Shown here one piece after another: positions 9,365 to 22,070 of a DNA stretch of 64,000 nt. The stretch covers positions 558,001-622,000 of the forward strand of contig JACPOK010000033.1 in NCBI GenBank assembly GCA_016191525.1, read 5' to 3'. How positions within the stretch are numbered: the first letter of the stretch is position 1; the number at the start of each line of letters is the position of its first letter. Origin of the DNA: Burkholderiales bacterium (GTDB taxonomy: Bacteria; Pseudomonadota; Gammaproteobacteria; Burkholderiales; Burkholderiaceae_C). The notes beneath the pieces are model-generated. The model saw only the letters and a program-made list of their open reading frames with translations. It was not told the origin of the DNA and ran no database searches. The translations under genes were made by a program, and so were the position numbers.

Positions 9365-10380
9365 TCAGCGTGCCGGGGTGTCTGGAAATTCCTCCGTGTC
9401 GACTTCACCGCGGCTCTGGTCGCTGTAGCGGTTGCCGCTCACGGTGTCCTGGTTGATCAGGGCTTCCAGCCGCGCCAGCAGGCCGGGCTCCAGCTTCACG
9501 GCGCCGGCGCCCAGGTCTTCCCGCAGATGATCAACGCGGGTGGTGCCGGGGATCGGCACGATGTGCGGCGCTTTTTGCAGCAGCCAGGCCAGCGCCAACT
9601 GGGCCGGCGTGCAGCCGGCCTCGGCCGCCAGCGCCTTGTAGGCCGGCAGCAGCTTCAGGTTGGCGGCGTAGTTCTCCGGCGAGAAGCGCGGCATGGCCTT
9701 GCGGATGTCCTTGTCGGCCAGCGTGGCCACGTCGTGCAGCGCGTCACACAGGAAGCCGCGCGCCACCGGGCTGAAGGCGACGAAAGCCGCGCCCAGCTCC
9801 CGGCAGGCCTGCAGCACCGCGATTTCGGGGTTGCGCGTCCACAGCGAATACTCGGTCTGCACCGCGCTGATGGGGTGCACGGCGTGCGCGCGGCGCAGCG
9901 TCGCCGCGGACACTTCCGACAGGCCGATGGCGCGCACCTTGCCGGCCCGCACCAGGTCGCTCATTGCGCCCACGCTGTCCTCGATGGGAACCTTCTTGTC
10001 CCAGCGGTGCAGGTAATACAGGTCGATCACGTCGGTCTGCAGGCGGCGCAGGCTATCCTCGCAATTCCGGCGCACGGCTTCGGGCCGCCCGTCGATCACG
10101 CGGCGCACGGCCCCGTCGTCGCCCGTGACGCCCGCCATGCCGCCCTTGCTGGCCAGGGTGAAGCGGTTGCGGTGCGGCTTGAGCACGCGGCCCACCAGCG
10201 TCTCGTTGGCGCCGAAACCGTACAGCGCCGCGGTGTCGAACAGCGTCACGCCTTCATCCAGCGCGGCCAGAAGCACCCGCTCGCCCTGCTGCGCGTCCGG
10301 CGGCGTGCCGTAGGCGTGGCTCAGGTTCATGCACCCCAGGGCGAGGGCACTGACGGTGAACGGGCCGATGCTGCGTGTGT

Positions 10381-10384
<4 letters not shown>
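9365..10384 (-). CDS. Aldo/keto reductase, last gene of the lig operon
   Basis: A 339-residue NADPH-dependent aldo/keto reductase of the TIM-barrel superfamily. The catalytic tetrad is visible: Asp in LFDTAALYG, Tyr of the same segment, Lys in LASKGG, and His in YYLHRWD. The cofactor signature near the C-terminus is PIPGTTRVDHLREDLGA. Its ATG overlaps the ligC stop by 4 bases (ATGA), so it is translated from the protocatechuate operon. No reductase step is required in the standard pathway; it may process an aldehyde or keto intermediate, but that is inference. Confidence 0.9.
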
Positions 10385-12559
<2,175 letters not shown>

Positions 12560-12561
12560 GG

Positions 12562-13473
12562 TCAGCTCCAATACAGGCGGGTGGGGTTGTCCACCAGCAT
12601 CTTGCGCTGGAGTTCAGCGGTCGTGGCGATGTGCGGGATGAAATCCACCAGCAGCCCGTCATCCGGCATGTGGCCCTTCAGGTTGGGGTGCGGCCAGTCG
12701 GTGCCCCAGAGCACGCGGTCGGGGAAGGTTTCAACGATGCGGCGCGCGAACGGGATCACGTCGCGGTAGGCATTCTGCTCGCCATCCAATGCCGGCGGGC
12801 CGGAAACGCTGAGCCGCTCCGGGCAGCTCACCTTGGACCACACGTTGGGGTATTCGGTCATGAACTTCACGAACAGCTCGAACTGCGGGCCGTCCACCGG
12901 CAGGCCCACGTCGGGGCGGCCCATGTGGTCCACCACCACGGTGGTCGGCAGCGCGGTGAAGAAGTCCCACAGCTCGGGCAGGTCCACCGCCTCGAAATAG
13001 ATCACCACGTGCCAGCCCAGCGGCGCGATGCGGGCGGCGATCTCCATCAGCTCGTCCTTCGGGGTGAAGTCCACCAGCCGCTTGACGAAGTTGAAGCGCA
13101 CGCCACGCACGCCGGCCGCATGCATGTCCTGCAGTTGCTGGTCGGTGACGCTGCGCTTGATGGTGACGACGCCGCGGGCCCTGTTGCCGGAGTGCTTCAG
13201 TGCATCCACCAGCGCGCTGTTGTCGGCGCCGTGGCAGGTGGCCTGCACGATCACGTTTTTGTCGAACCCCAGGTGGTCCCGCAGCGCGAACAGCTGCGCC
13301 TTGCTGGCGTCGCAGGGCGTGTACTTGCGCTCCGGCGCGAACGGAAACTCGTTGCCGGGGCCGAACACGTGGCAATGCGCATCAACGCTGCCGGGCGGCA
13401 GCTTGAACTTCGGCTTGCTGGGGCCGGCGTACCAGTCCAGCCAGCCGGGGGTTTTCACGAACTCAGTCGACAT
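12562..13473 (-). CDS. ligI: 2-pyrone-4,6-dicarboxylate hydrolase (LigI/PmdD)
   Basis: A 303-residue amidohydrolase-superfamily lactonase that opens 2-pyrone-4,6-dicarboxylate to oxalomesaconate. The barrel motifs are DAHCHVFGP (first strand, HxH), [20 protein letters not shown], the VVVDHMGRP His, and the C-terminal catalytic Asp in WGTDWPHPN. The family acts without bound metal. It overlaps ligK by 11 bases and ends 2 bases before the ligA start, typical of the pmd/lig gene order hydratase-aldolase-hydrolase-dioxygenase-dehydrogenase. Confidence 0.93.
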   Translation of the reverse strand: MSTEFVKTPGWLDWYAGPSKPKFKLPPGSVDAHCHVFGPGNEFPFAPERKYTPCDASKAQLFALRDHLGFDKNVIVQATCHGADNSALVDALKHSGNRARGVVTIKRSVTDQQLQDMHAAGVRGVRFNFVKRLVDFTPKDELMEIAARIAPLGWHVVIYFEAVDLPELWDFFTALPTTVVVDHMGRPDVGLPVDGPQFELFVKFMTEYPNVWSKVSCPERLSVSGPPALDGEQNAYRDVIPFARRIVETFPDRVLWGTDWPHPNLKGHMPDDGLLVDFIPHIATTAELQRKMLVDNPTRLYWS

Positions 13474-14146
13474 ACTTCAGGCCCAGCTTCTCCAGCGGCT
13501 CGCGCATCTTGTACATGTCCAGGCCCAGGATGCCGGAGGCCAGCCTGGCGCGCTTCTCGCCTTCGTTGGCTTCGCGGGCGGCGGCCGCGTCGGCCGTCTT
13601 GCCGGCCAGCGCAGCGGGTACCACCACCACACCGTCGTCATCAGCCACGATGGCGTCGCCGGGGTTCACGCTCATGCCGGCGCAGACGATGGGGATGTTC
13701 ACCGAGCCCAGCGTCGCCTTGACCGTGCCCTTGGAGCTGATGGCGCGGCTCCACACCGGAAAGCCCATCTCCTGCAGGGTCTTCACGTCGCGGCAGCCGC
13801 CGTCGATGATCAGGCCGCGCGCGCCGCGCGCCATGAAGCTGGTGGCCAGCAGGTCGCCAAAGAAGCCGTCGGTGTTGTCCGTGGTGCAGGCCGCCACGAC
13901 GATGTCGCCCGGCTGGATCTGCTCGGCCGCCACATGCATCATCCAGTTGTCGCCCGGCTGCAGCAGCACCGTCACCGCGGTGCCAGAAATCTGTGCGCCC
14001 GGGTAGATCGGACGCATGTAGGTCTTCATCAGGCCGACGCGGCCCATGGCTTCGTGCACGGTGGCCGAGCCGAGCTTGGCCATGCTGTCGGTGGCTGCGC
14101 GGTCTGCGCGCTGGATGTTGCGATACACAACGCCGAGTTCGAACAT
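13463..14146 (-). CDS. ligK: 4-carboxy-4-hydroxy-2-oxoadipate aldolase / oxaloacetate decarboxylase (LigK)
   Basis: A 227-residue class II (metal-dependent) aldolase of the HMG/CHA family, cleaving 4-carboxy-4-hydroxy-2-oxoadipate to pyruvate and oxaloacetate. Family marks are the segment [18 protein letters not shown], with the R119-D120 pair expected to act in catalysis and Mg2+ binding, and [20 protein letters not shown] near residue 170. It lies 2 bases after the ligJ stop. The family shares the RraA fold, but the operon context settles the enzymatic assignment. Confidence 0.92.
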   Translation of the reverse strand: MFELGVVYRNIQRADRAATDSMAKLGSATVHEAMGRVGLMKTYMRPIYPGAQISGTAVTVLLQPGDNWMMHVAAEQIQPGDIVVAACTTDNTDGFFGDLLATSFMARGARGLIIDGGCRDVKTLQEMGFPVWSRAISSKGTVKATLGSVNIPIVCAGMSVNPGDAIVADDDGVVVVPAALAGKTADAAAAREANEGEKRARLASGILGLDMYKMREPLEKLGLKYVD

Positions 14147-14148
14147 GA

Positions 14149-15183
14149 TTACTTCCCCTTGGTCTTCAGCAGCGCGTCCAGGCGCGGGAACACGCGCCGC
14201 GTGTTGGCTTCATAGATCTGGTGCTTGTCTTCGGCACTCAGGATCGTCGAGGCCTCGATGTAGCGTTTGGTGTCGTCGTAGTAGTGGCCACTTTCCGGGT
14301 CGATGCCGCGAACGGCGCCGATCATCTCCGAGGCGAACAGCACGTTCTTCACCGGGATCACGGTGTTCAGCAGGTTGATGCCCGGCTGGTGGTACACGCA
14401 GGTGTCGAAGAACACGTTGTTGAGCAGGTGGTCCTTCAGCAGGGGACGCTTCATCTCCTGCGCCAGGCCGCGGAACCGGCCCCAGTGATAAGGCACGGCG
14501 CCGCCGCCGTGCGGGATCAGGAAGCGCAGCGTGGGAAAGTCCTTGAACAGGTCACCCTGGATCAGCTGCATGAAGGCCGTGGTGTCCGCGTTCAGGTAAT
14601 GCGCGCCGGTGGTGTGGAAGGCCGGGTTGCAACTGGTGCTGACGTGGATCATGGCCGGCAGGTCGTACTCCACCATCTTTTCGTAGATGGGGTACCACAG
14701 CTTGTCGGTCAGCGGCGGGCTGGTCCAGTGGCCACCCGAGGGATCCGGGTTCAGGTTGATGCCGACGTTGCCGTATTCCTTGACGCACTTTTCCAGCTCG
14801 GGGATGCAGGTTTTCGGATCGACGCCGGGTGACTGCGGCAGCATGGCCACCGGCACGAAGTGGTCGGGGAACAGCTGGCTCACGCGGAAGCACAGCTCGT
14901 TGCAGATCGCAGCCCAGGTGGACGACACATTGAAGTCGCCGATGTGGTGCGCCATGAAGCTGGCGCGCGGCGAGAACAGCGTGATGTCGCTGCCGCGCTC
15001 GCGCATCAAACGCAGCTGGTTGGTCTCTATCGATTCGCGCAGCTCGTCGTCGCTGATCTTCAGGTCGGCGACCTTCGGCATCACGGCGGCGTCCTTGATG
15101 CCGGCGATCTGCTGGTTGCGCCAGGCCTCCAGCGCCTTGGGGGCGGTGGTGTAGTGGCCGTGGCAGTCGATGATCAGGCTCAT
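14149..15183 (-). CDS. ligJ: 4-oxalomesaconate hydratase (LigJ/PmdE-type amidohydrolase)
   Basis: A 344-residue amidohydrolase-superfamily hydratase adding water to 4-oxalomesaconate. The zinc-binding HxH motif is at H8-H10 (DCHGHYTT). Further barrel histidines occur in [10 protein letters not shown] and [16 protein letters not shown]; a late acidic ligand lies in the [11 protein letters not shown] segment. Position directly ahead of ligK and similarity in length (about 340) to LigJ support the call over other members such as AMC-semialdehyde decarboxylase. Confidence 0.9.
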   Translation of the reverse strand: MSLIIDCHGHYTTAPKALEAWRNQQIAGIKDAAVMPKVADLKISDDELRESIETNQLRLMRERGSDITLFSPRASFMAHHIGDFNVSSTWAAICNELCFRVSQLFPDHFVPVAMLPQSPGVDPKTCIPELEKCVKEYGNVGINLNPDPSGGHWTSPPLTDKLWYPIYEKMVEYDLPAMIHVSTSCNPAFHTTGAHYLNADTTAFMQLIQGDLFKDFPTLRFLIPHGGGAVPYHWGRFRGLAQEMKRPLLKDHLLNNVFFDTCVYHQPGINLLNTVIPVKNVLFASEMIGAVRGIDPESGHYYDDTKRYIEASTILSAEDKHQIYEANTRRVFPRLDALLKTKGK

Positions 15184-15201
15184 TGCTTTTTTCCCTGTGG
15201 T

Positions 15202-15885
15202 TCAGGCCGGCGTCATGCCGTGCCGTTGTTTTGCCTGCGCCGCCTGCGGCGACGCCATGAAGGCAAGCATGGCCTGCACGGCCGGCGCCTGCGCCGAGGC
15301 CGTGCACAGCCCCGCCGAGAAAGTGGTGATGATCTGCACCGCATCGGGCAGCGGCCCGATAACGTCTATGCCTTCGAGGTGCATCAGTTCGCTCAGCTGC
15401 TGGAACCCCAGCGCCACCTCGCCGCGCGCCACCAGCGTGCCCACCGGCACGCCCGGCGGCGCCTGCACGATGCGCCCGGCCAATTCACCGGCGATGCCCC
15501 AGCGCTCGAACAGCTTGAGCAGGGCCACGCCGCTGGGACCGGTGGAGTGGCCGACGCTGGCCGCGGCGAGCACGGCAAGCCGCAGCGCCTCTTCGGAGGA
15601 AATGTCCGGCCGCGCGGCCCCGGCTTTCACGCACACGGCCACGCCGGAGTGAACCAGGTCCACCCGGCTGCCCGCGACCACGTGGCCGGACGCGGCCAGC
15701 TTGTCGATCGCATCCGAGGCCAGGACGACCACGTCGAACGCTTCACCCGCCTGCACCCGCTTGGCCGCATCCACGCCGCCCACCGATTCCATCGCCACGG
15801 TGTCGCCGCCGCGCTGCTGCCAGCCGGCAATCAGTTCAGCCAGCACCTGGCGGGTGGCCATGGAGGAAATCCCCTTGATAGTCAT
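15202..15885 (-). CDS. ModA-like substrate-binding-fold protein at the head of the lig operon, no signal peptide
   Basis: A 227-residue protein of the type II periplasmic-binding (ModA-like, extracellular solute-binding) fold: VVLASDAIDKLAASGHVV, GPSGVALLKLFERWGI and GEVALGFQQLSEL are typical of that fold. Unusually it starts directly with MTIKGISSMATRQVLAELI, with no Sec or TAT leader, so it should stay in the cytoplasm, and no modBC-like permease or ATPase is nearby. It is the first gene of the operon, 18 bases before ligJ. Published Comamonas pmd operons also carry an extra gene ahead of the hydratase gene, but I cannot tell whether this is its counterpart. A role in the unassigned oxalomesaconate tautomerisation step is possible but speculative. 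Confidence 0.75.
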   Translation of the reverse strand: MTIKGISSMATRQVLAELIAGWQQRGGDTVAMESVGGVDAAKRVQAGEAFDVVVLASDAIDKLAASGHVVAGSRVDLVHSGVAVCVKAGAARPDISSEEALRLAVLAAASVGHSTGPSGVALLKLFERWGIAGELAGRIVQAPPGVPVGTLVARGEVALGFQQLSELMHLEGIDVIGPLPDAVQIITTFSAGLCTASAQAPAVQAMLAFMASPQAAQAKQRHGMTPA

Positions 15886-15991
15886 TCGCTGATTTTGCGT
15901 GTTGCGTGCCCCGGCGGAAAGCCGCGGCCCCCGCTATCAGCTATAGCAGGACGGCATAATACGTAACTAGATATTCAAAACCGGGCCCCAC
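15886..15991. promoter_or_regulatory. Divergent promoter region of the lig operon and its LysR gene
   Basis: This 106-base gap separates two divergent starts and must hold both promoters and the LysR operator. It contains a perfect 8-bp palindrome GCTATAGC (15940-15947) preceded by a direct GCTAT copy at 15933, and an AT-rich stretch with CATAAT (15955-15960), a possible -10 for the plus strand. On the minus strand TATTAT overlaps the same stretch. I could not fix a convincing T-N11-A LysR box by eye. Confidence 0.5.
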
Positions 15992-16903
15992 GTGGATTTA
16001 AAGCAACTCGAGTATTTCGTGCGCGTGGCCGAGCTGGGCAGCTTCACCCGCGCCTCGGGCGTGCTGGACATTGCGCAGCCCGCGCTCAGCCGCCAGGTGC
16101 GGCTGCTGGAAGTGGAATTGCGGCAGAACCTGCTGCTGCGCAACGGCCGCGGCGTGACCACCACCGAAGCCGGCAAGCTGCTGCTGGAGCACGGCCGCGG
16201 CATCCTGCACCAGCTGGAGCGGGCGCGCGAAGACCTGGGCCGCGTGCGCGGCGCATTGGCCGGGCGGGTGGCCGTGGGCCTGCCGCCCAGCATCGCCAAG
16301 ATCATGACCGTGCCGCTCACGCGCGCGTTCCGCAAGCGCCTGCCCAGCGCCGCCCTGTCCATCAGCGAGGGCCTGTCGATGTCCATGCAGGAGTCGCTGC
16401 TGACCGGCCGGCTGGACATCGCCCTGCTGTACAACCCCACGCCCTCGCCGCAGCTGGAAACCGTGCCGTTGCTGGACGAAGACCTGTACCTGGTGAGCCC
16501 CAGGTCGGGCAAGGCCAGGGTCACCGCGATGACGCTGAAGGAAGTGGCCGCGCTGCCGCTGGTGATTCCCAGCCGGCCCAACGCCATCCGCATGGTGGTG
16601 GAAACGCAGATGGCCAGCATCGGCTGCAAGCCAGTGATCAGCCTCGAAATCGACGGCATCGCGGCCATCCTGGACCTGGTGGCCGATGGCGAAGGCCATG
16701 CCATCCTGCCGCGCTACGCGGTGTCCACGTCGGCGCAACCGAAACTGTTCCAGGTGCGGGCCATCACCCGCCCCAAGCTGGGCAGCAAGCTGGCGCTGGC
16801 CACGGCTTCCGGGCGCACGACCACGCTGACGCAGCAGGCCATGCTGCAGCTGATCAGGGAAGTGGCCATGGCCACGTTCGGCAGCGTGGCCGTGGCCCGC
16901 TAG
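15992..16903 (+). CDS. LysR-family regulator, probable activator of the lig operon
   Basis: A 303-residue LysR-type regulator starting at GTG 15992. The N-terminal winged helix-turn-helix is clear (LKQLEYFVRVAELGSFTRAS, then QPALSRQVRLLEVEL). The rest forms the effector-binding domain. Divergent placement from the protocatechuate operon suggests it senses a pathway intermediate and activates that operon, as PmdR/LigR do. Its TAG stop shares the palindrome CTAG with the stop of the convergent downstream gene. Confidence 0.88.
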   Translation: MDLKQLEYFVRVAELGSFTRASGVLDIAQPALSRQVRLLEVELRQNLLLRNGRGVTTTEAGKLLLEHGRGILHQLERAREDLGRVRGALAGRVAVGLPPSIAKIMTVPLTRAFRKRLPSAALSISEGLSMSMQESLLTGRLDIALLYNPTPSPQLETVPLLDEDLYLVSPRSGKARVTAMTLKEVAALPLVIPSRPNAIRMVVETQMASIGCKPVISLEIDGIAAILDLVADGEGHAILPRYAVSTSAQPKLFQVRAITRPKLGSKLALATASGRTTTLTQQAMLQLIREVAMATFGSVAVAR

Positions 16904-17781
16904 CGCTGCTTCTTCGCGGCAATCAGCCGGTCGGCGTAGTCCTGCCAGCGGGCGTCCTTGCCCACGCCCTCGAAGGTGCCGGCCGCCGCCTGGTCGGCCA
17001 CCCATTGCTGCTTGTCCGCGATGGCGCCCGCCATGAACGGGTCGAAGCCGGCTTCGCGCACCGTGTTGGCCGCCTCGCGCATTTCCTCGGCGCGGCGCTT
17101 GCCGTGCTGCACAACGCGGCTGAAGAAGTAGGCACCCTGCTTTTGCCAGTCGATGGACGGGAAGGTTTCCGCCAGCGTCGGCAGCACGTGGTCTTCCACG
17201 CCGTATTCGCGCGCCGTGGTGTAGCTCTCGATCACCAGCGCTTCCAGCCCCTTGATCATCACGCTGCGGCACATCTTGATGGCCGATGCCACGCCCAGTT
17301 TGTCGGACACAGCCTTGGCGTCCATGCCCCAGGCGTTCAGCTGCTGCGCGAGTTCAGCCGCACGGGCGCCACCCAGCAGCATGGGCACCTTGATGCCATA
17401 GGGCGGCACCGAAGTCATCACGCCCGCCTCGACATAGAAGGCGCCGGCTGCATCGATCAGCGCCGCCGCTTGCTGCTTGGTGCCGGGCGAGGCCGAATTC
17501 AGGTCCAGGAACAGGCTGCCCTCGCGGATGAAGCGCGCGGCCTCCTGCGCCACCGCCAGCGTGTTGGACGCGGTGACGGCGGAAATCACCAGGTCGCTCG
17601 CGGCGCACAGGGCCTGCATGGAAGCCTGTGCCGTCACGCCGGCCTGCACATCCGCGGCCCTGGTGGCGAACTTCAGGTCCCAGGCGTGCATGCCCGAAAC
17701 GCCGGGCTTGTCTTTCAGGCCCGCCGTGAATGTCTTGCCGACTTCGCCGTAGCCGACGAGGCCGATGGTGTGGTTGGTCAT
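16900..17781 (-). CDS. 6-phosphogluconate-dehydrogenase-like NAD(P)-binding oxidoreductase (DUF1932-type C-terminus)
   Basis: A 293-residue beta-hydroxyacid-dehydrogenase-like protein. The N-terminal Rossmann motif GLVGYGEVGKTF is at residues 7-18, followed by LDLNSASPGTKQQA, the typical substrate-loop segment. A C-terminal helical domain (ASAIKMCRSVMIKGLEAL onward) fits DUF1932. The ATG at 17781 has GGGAG 7 bases upstream, so the longer frame to 17820 is rejected. It is the last gene of the minus-strand aromatic-uptake run and overlaps the LysR stop. Its substrate is unknown; a hydroxy acid from aromatic catabolism is plausible. Confidence 0.8.
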   Translation of the reverse strand: MTNHTIGLVGYGEVGKTFTAGLKDKPGVSGMHAWDLKFATRAADVQAGVTAQASMQALCAASDLVISAVTASNTLAVAQEAARFIREGSLFLDLNSASPGTKQQAAALIDAAGAFYVEAGVMTSVPPYGIKVPMLLGGARAAELAQQLNAWGMDAKAVSDKLGVASAIKMCRSVMIKGLEALVIESYTTAREYGVEDHVLPTLAETFPSIDWQKQGAYFFSRVVQHGKRRAEEMREAANTVREAGFDPFMAGAIADKQQWVADQAAAGTFEGVGKDARWQDYADRLIAAKKQR

Positions 17782-17791
17782 GGGTTCTCCC

Positions 17792-18760
17792 TTATTGCCG
17801 CGGGATTTTTGCACGCTCAATCACCTCGGCCCAGCGCCGGGTATCCGCGGCCAGGTGCTCACCCAGCTGCGCGGGCGTGCTGCCGTGCGCCACCAGGTTC
17901 AGCTCCAGCAGGCGCTTCTTCACGTCGGGCAGGGCCAGCGCGGCGTGCAGTTCGCGGTTCAGCCGCGCGATGGCGGCGGGCGGCGTCTTGGCCGGCACGG
18001 CCAGGCCGTTCCAGGAGGACACATCAAACTTCGCCAGCGCACCACCGGTTTCGCGCGCCGCCGGCACCGCCGCCAACTGCGGCGCGCGCTGCGCGCCCAG
18101 CACCGCCAGCGGGCGCAGCGCGCCGCCCTGCACCTGCCCCATCAGCGGGCCCAGGATGTCGATGGCCGCGTCGATCTGCCCGCCGCGCAATGCGGTGATC
18201 ACGGGCGGCGTGCCGTTGAAGGGCACGACCTGCGCGTCGATGCCCGCGGTGGACTTGAACAGCTCCGCCGCCAGGTGCTGCGTGGTGCCGATCTGCGGCG
18301 TGCCGATGTTCAGCTTGCCCGGGTTGGCGCGCGCGTAGGCCAGCAGCTCGGCAAGCGTCTTGAAGCGGCCCGCCTCGCTCACCACGATGGCCAGATCGAA
18401 CGTGGCCAGCAGGGAGACCGGCGCGAAGTCCTTGACGGTGTCGAAAGGCAGCGACTTGAACAGTGCCGCGCTGACCGCCGTGCCGCTGGACACCAGCAGC
18501 AACGTGTGGCCGTCCGGCTCGGCGCGGGCCACGGCTTCACCGGCGACGATGCCGCCGGCGCTGGGCTTGTTCTCGATCACCACGGCCTGGCCGAGCGGGC
18601 CGCTGATCTTTTCCGCGACGGTTCGCGCCGTCAGGTCGGCCGCACCGCCGGCCGCATTGGGCACGACGATCTTCAGCGTGCGGGAGGGGAACGGCTGCTG
18701 CGCGCGGGAGGCCAGGGGCCACGCGGCCGCGGACAGCAGGATGGCGCGCCGGCAGTGCAT
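17792..18760 (-). CDS. Tripartite tricarboxylate transporter receptor (Bug family)
   Basis: A 322-residue periplasmic solute receptor. The ATG at 18760 gives a signal peptide (RRAILLSAAAWPLASRAQQ). The Bug signatures PSRTLKIVVPNAAGGAADL and GQAVVIENKPSAGG follow, with NIGTPQIGTTQHLAAELF further on. Bug proteins bind carboxylates and usually serve TctAB permeases, none of which are in this window. It sits 4 bases after livF, so it is co-transcribed with an ABC importer. The in-frame extension into livF is not part of the gene. Confidence 0.9.
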   Translation of the reverse strand: MHCRRAILLSAAAWPLASRAQQPFPSRTLKIVVPNAAGGAADLTARTVAEKISGPLGQAVVIENKPSAGGIVAGEAVARAEPDGHTLLLVSSGTAVSAALFKSLPFDTVKDFAPVSLLATFDLAIVVSEAGRFKTLAELLAYARANPGKLNIGTPQIGTTQHLAAELFKSTAGIDAQVVPFNGTPPVITALRGGQIDAAIDILGPLMGQVQGGALRPLAVLGAQRAPQLAAVPAARETGGALAKFDVSSWNGLAVPAKTPPAAIARLNRELHAALALPDVKKRLLELNLVAHGSTPAQLGEHLAADTRRWAEVIERAKIPRQ

Positions 18761-18764
18761 GGCC

Positions 18765-19461
18765 TCAGCGCCCCACGCCCAGCAGCCTGTCCAGCACCGC
18801 AGGCTGGTCGCGCAGCTCCTGCGCCGTGCCTGAGTGAACCACCGTGCCGCGGTCGAGCACCACCGCGCGGTCGGAGATCGCCAGGATCGCCTGCGGATGC
18901 TGCTCCACGATGATGGCCGCCAGGCCCTCCTCGCGGGTGATGCGGCGGATGGCGCGCAGCAGCTCTTCCACGATGATCGGCGCCAGCCCTTCCAGCGGCT
19001 CGTCCAGCAGCAACAGCCTGGGGTTGAGCACCAGCGCGCGGCCCACGGCCAGCATCTGCTGCTCGCCGCCCGACAGCTGCGTGCCCAGGTTGGTCTTGCG
19101 TTCGGCCAGCCGCGGGAACATGGCATAGACGCCATCGGGGCTCCACTTGCCGGGCCGCGCCACCGCCGTCAGGTTCTCGTGCACGGTGAGCGACTTGAAG
19201 ATGTTGCGCTCCTGCGGCACCCACCCTATGCCGGCCTCGGCGCGCCGGTGCGCAGGCAGCTTGTGCAGCACCGCACCGCCCAGCGAGATCGTGCCGCCGT
19301 GCTGCCGCGTGGCGCCGGCCAGCGTGTTGATCAGCGTGGTCTTGCCGGTGCCGTTGCGCCCCAGCAGTGCCAGCGTGGCGCCTTCATCCAGCGACAGTGA
19401 CACGCCGTTCAGCACCACCGCCTCGCCGTAGCCGGCGCTCAGGTTGTCCACTTTCAGCAGT

Positions 19462-19469
<8 letters not shown>
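18765..19469 (-). CDS. livF: Branched-chain/aromatic-acid ABC transporter ATPase (LivF type)
   Basis: A 234-residue ABC ATPase. Walker A is GRNGTGKTT, the signature is LSGGEQQMLA, and Walker B is LLLLDEPLEGLAP with a downstream VEQHPQ His switch. The ATG at 19469 has a strong GGGGAGGAA ribosome site and overlaps the livG stop by 8 bases. Such HAAT-type importers carry branched-chain amino acids or aromatic acids; neighbouring vanAB and lig genes favour an aromatic acid here. Confidence 0.92.
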
Positions 19470-20222
<753 letters not shown>

Positions 20223-20226
<4 letters not shown>

Positions 20227-21185
20227 TTCGTTCCTTTCCCGAACCAAACCCAGGGCTTGAGCAGCCGCTCGCGGCCCACCAGCACCAGCACCACCAGGAA
20301 CAACCCCAGCCAGAACGTCCAGTACTGCGGCGTGATGGCCGACAGCGCGTCCTGCATCAGCTTGAAGACGATGGCTCCGGCCACGCCGCCATACAGCCAG
20401 CCGGTGCCGCCCACCACCAGGATCAGCATCACGTCGGCCGAGCGGTGGAACTCGAATACGTCCAGCGACGCAAAGCCCGTGGTCTGCGCCAGCAGGCCGC
20501 CCGCCGCCCCCGCCAGGCCAGCAGCGATGGTGTACACCACGGCCAGCCGCGAACCCACCGGGATGCCGATGGCCATGGCGCGCAGCCGGTTGTCGCGGAT
20601 GGCCTTGAGCGTGGCGCCGAAAGGCGAATGCACCAGCCGGCGCGCCAGCACGAAGCACACCAGCAGCACCGTCAGCGAGTAGTACGCCGCCGTGCGCCCG
20701 GCCAGGTCAAAGGCAAAGGTACCCAGCAGCGGCCCCAGCACCACGCCCTGCAGGCCGTCGGCGCCGCCGGTCAGCCAGTCGAGCTTGTTGGCCAGTTCCA
20801 GCAGGATGAGGGCCACGCCCAGCGTCACCATCAGGCGGGTGAGGTCGCTGCCGCGCTGGATGGTCAGGCTGGCGACCGCGCCCAGCACGGTGGAAGCGGC
20901 GATGGCGGCGGCCAGCCCCACCAGCGGGTCGGGCACCACGTGCTTGGCGAGCAGCGCGGCGGTGTAGGCACCCAGGCCGAAGAAGGCGGCGTGGCCCAGC
21001 GAGACCACGCCGGTGAAACCCAGCACCAGGTCGAGCGACACCGCGAACAGGGCGACGATGGCGATCTCGTTGATCATGGCGGCGTGGCTGGGCAGCACCA
21101 CCGGCGCGGCAAACGCCAGCAGCCAGAGCACCGGCTCCCAGGCTTTCCAGCGGCTGGCCTTGAGCAGTGACGTCTGCGCGTCCAT
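20223..21185 (-). CDS. livM: ABC transporter permease (LivM type)
   Basis: A 320-residue inner-membrane permease with eight or so hydrophobic segments. The LivM hallmark SLDLVLGFTGVVSLGHAAFF and the cytoplasmic coupling loop SPFGATLKAIRDNRLRAMA are both present. It ends in a positively charged tail. The start at 21185 overlaps the livH stop by one base (TGATG). The much longer open frame upstream is antisense-like readthrough of livH in another frame. Confidence 0.92.
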
Positions 21186-22060
21186 CACGGCTTGCCTCCC
21201 TGCCGCACGAACAGCCCCTGCGGCCGCCAGATCAGGATGACGATCATCAGGCTGTAGACGATGAAGGCGCCCGTCTTGGGGATGTAGTACTTGCCCGCCA
21301 CATCGGCGATGCCCAGCAGCAGCGCCGCCAGCAGCGGGCCGGTGATGGAAGACGTGCCGCCGACAGCGACCACGATGAGGAAATAAATCATGAATTTCAG
21401 CGGGAAACTGGGGTCCAGCCCCAGCACCTCGGCGCCCAGCGCGCCGCCCAGCCCTGCCAGCCCCGAACCCACGGCAAAGGTGGAGAGGAACACGACGTTG
21501 ACATTGATGCCCAGCCCCGCGGCCACCCGCTGGTCGTCCACCGAGGCGCGCAGACGGCTGCCGAAGCGAGTCTTGGCCAGCACGAACTGCAGCACCACCG
21601 TGAGCGCGGCGCACACCGCGATGATGAACAGGCGGTAGTGGCCCATGCCCAGCATCCAGGCGCCGCTGCCGAGTTCGGTGCGGCCCTTGAGCCATTCGGG
21701 CAGCTGGATGATCTGCTGCGTCGAGCCGACGAAGTAGTCCACCGCAGCCACCGCCATGAAGGTCAGGCCGATGGAGAACAGCACCTGGTCCAGGTGCGGC
21801 TTGTTGTAGAGCGGCCGGTACAGCGTGCGCTCCAGCACGCCGCCCAGCAGGGCCGACACCACGAAGGCGATCGGCAGGCACGCCAGGAACGGCACGCCGG
21901 CCTTCTGCATCAGCAGCACGGTGGTGTAGCCGCCCACCATGGCGAACGCGCCGTGGGCCAGGTTGATGAAGTTCATCAGGCCCATGGTCACCGCCAGGCC
22001 GACGGCGAGCACGAAGAGCAGCATGCCGTAGGCGATGCCGTCGAACAGGATCGTCAGCAT
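21185..22060 (-). CDS. livH: ABC transporter permease (LivH type)
   Basis: A 291-residue inner-membrane permease. The N-terminus FDGIAYGMLLFVLAVGLAVT and the conserved MNFINLAHGAFAMVGGY loop are LivH signatures, and the coupling segment TRFGSRLRASVDDQRVAAGLG is present. It lies 10 bases after the livK stop and forms the translocation pore with LivM. Confidence 0.93.
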   Translation of the reverse strand: MLTILFDGIAYGMLLFVLAVGLAVTMGLMNFINLAHGAFAMVGGYTTVLLMQKAGVPFLACLPIAFVVSALLGGVLERTLYRPLYNKPHLDQVLFSIGLTFMAVAAVDYFVGSTQQIIQLPEWLKGRTELGSGAWMLGMGHYRLFIIAVCAALTVVLQFVLAKTRFGSRLRASVDDQRVAAGLGINVNVVFLSTFAVGSGLAGLGGALGAEVLGLDPSFPLKFMIYFLIVVAVGGTSSITGPLLAALLLGIADVAGKYYIPKTGAFIVYSLMIVILIWRPQGLFVRQGGKP

Positions 22061-22070
22061 CGCCTCTCGC

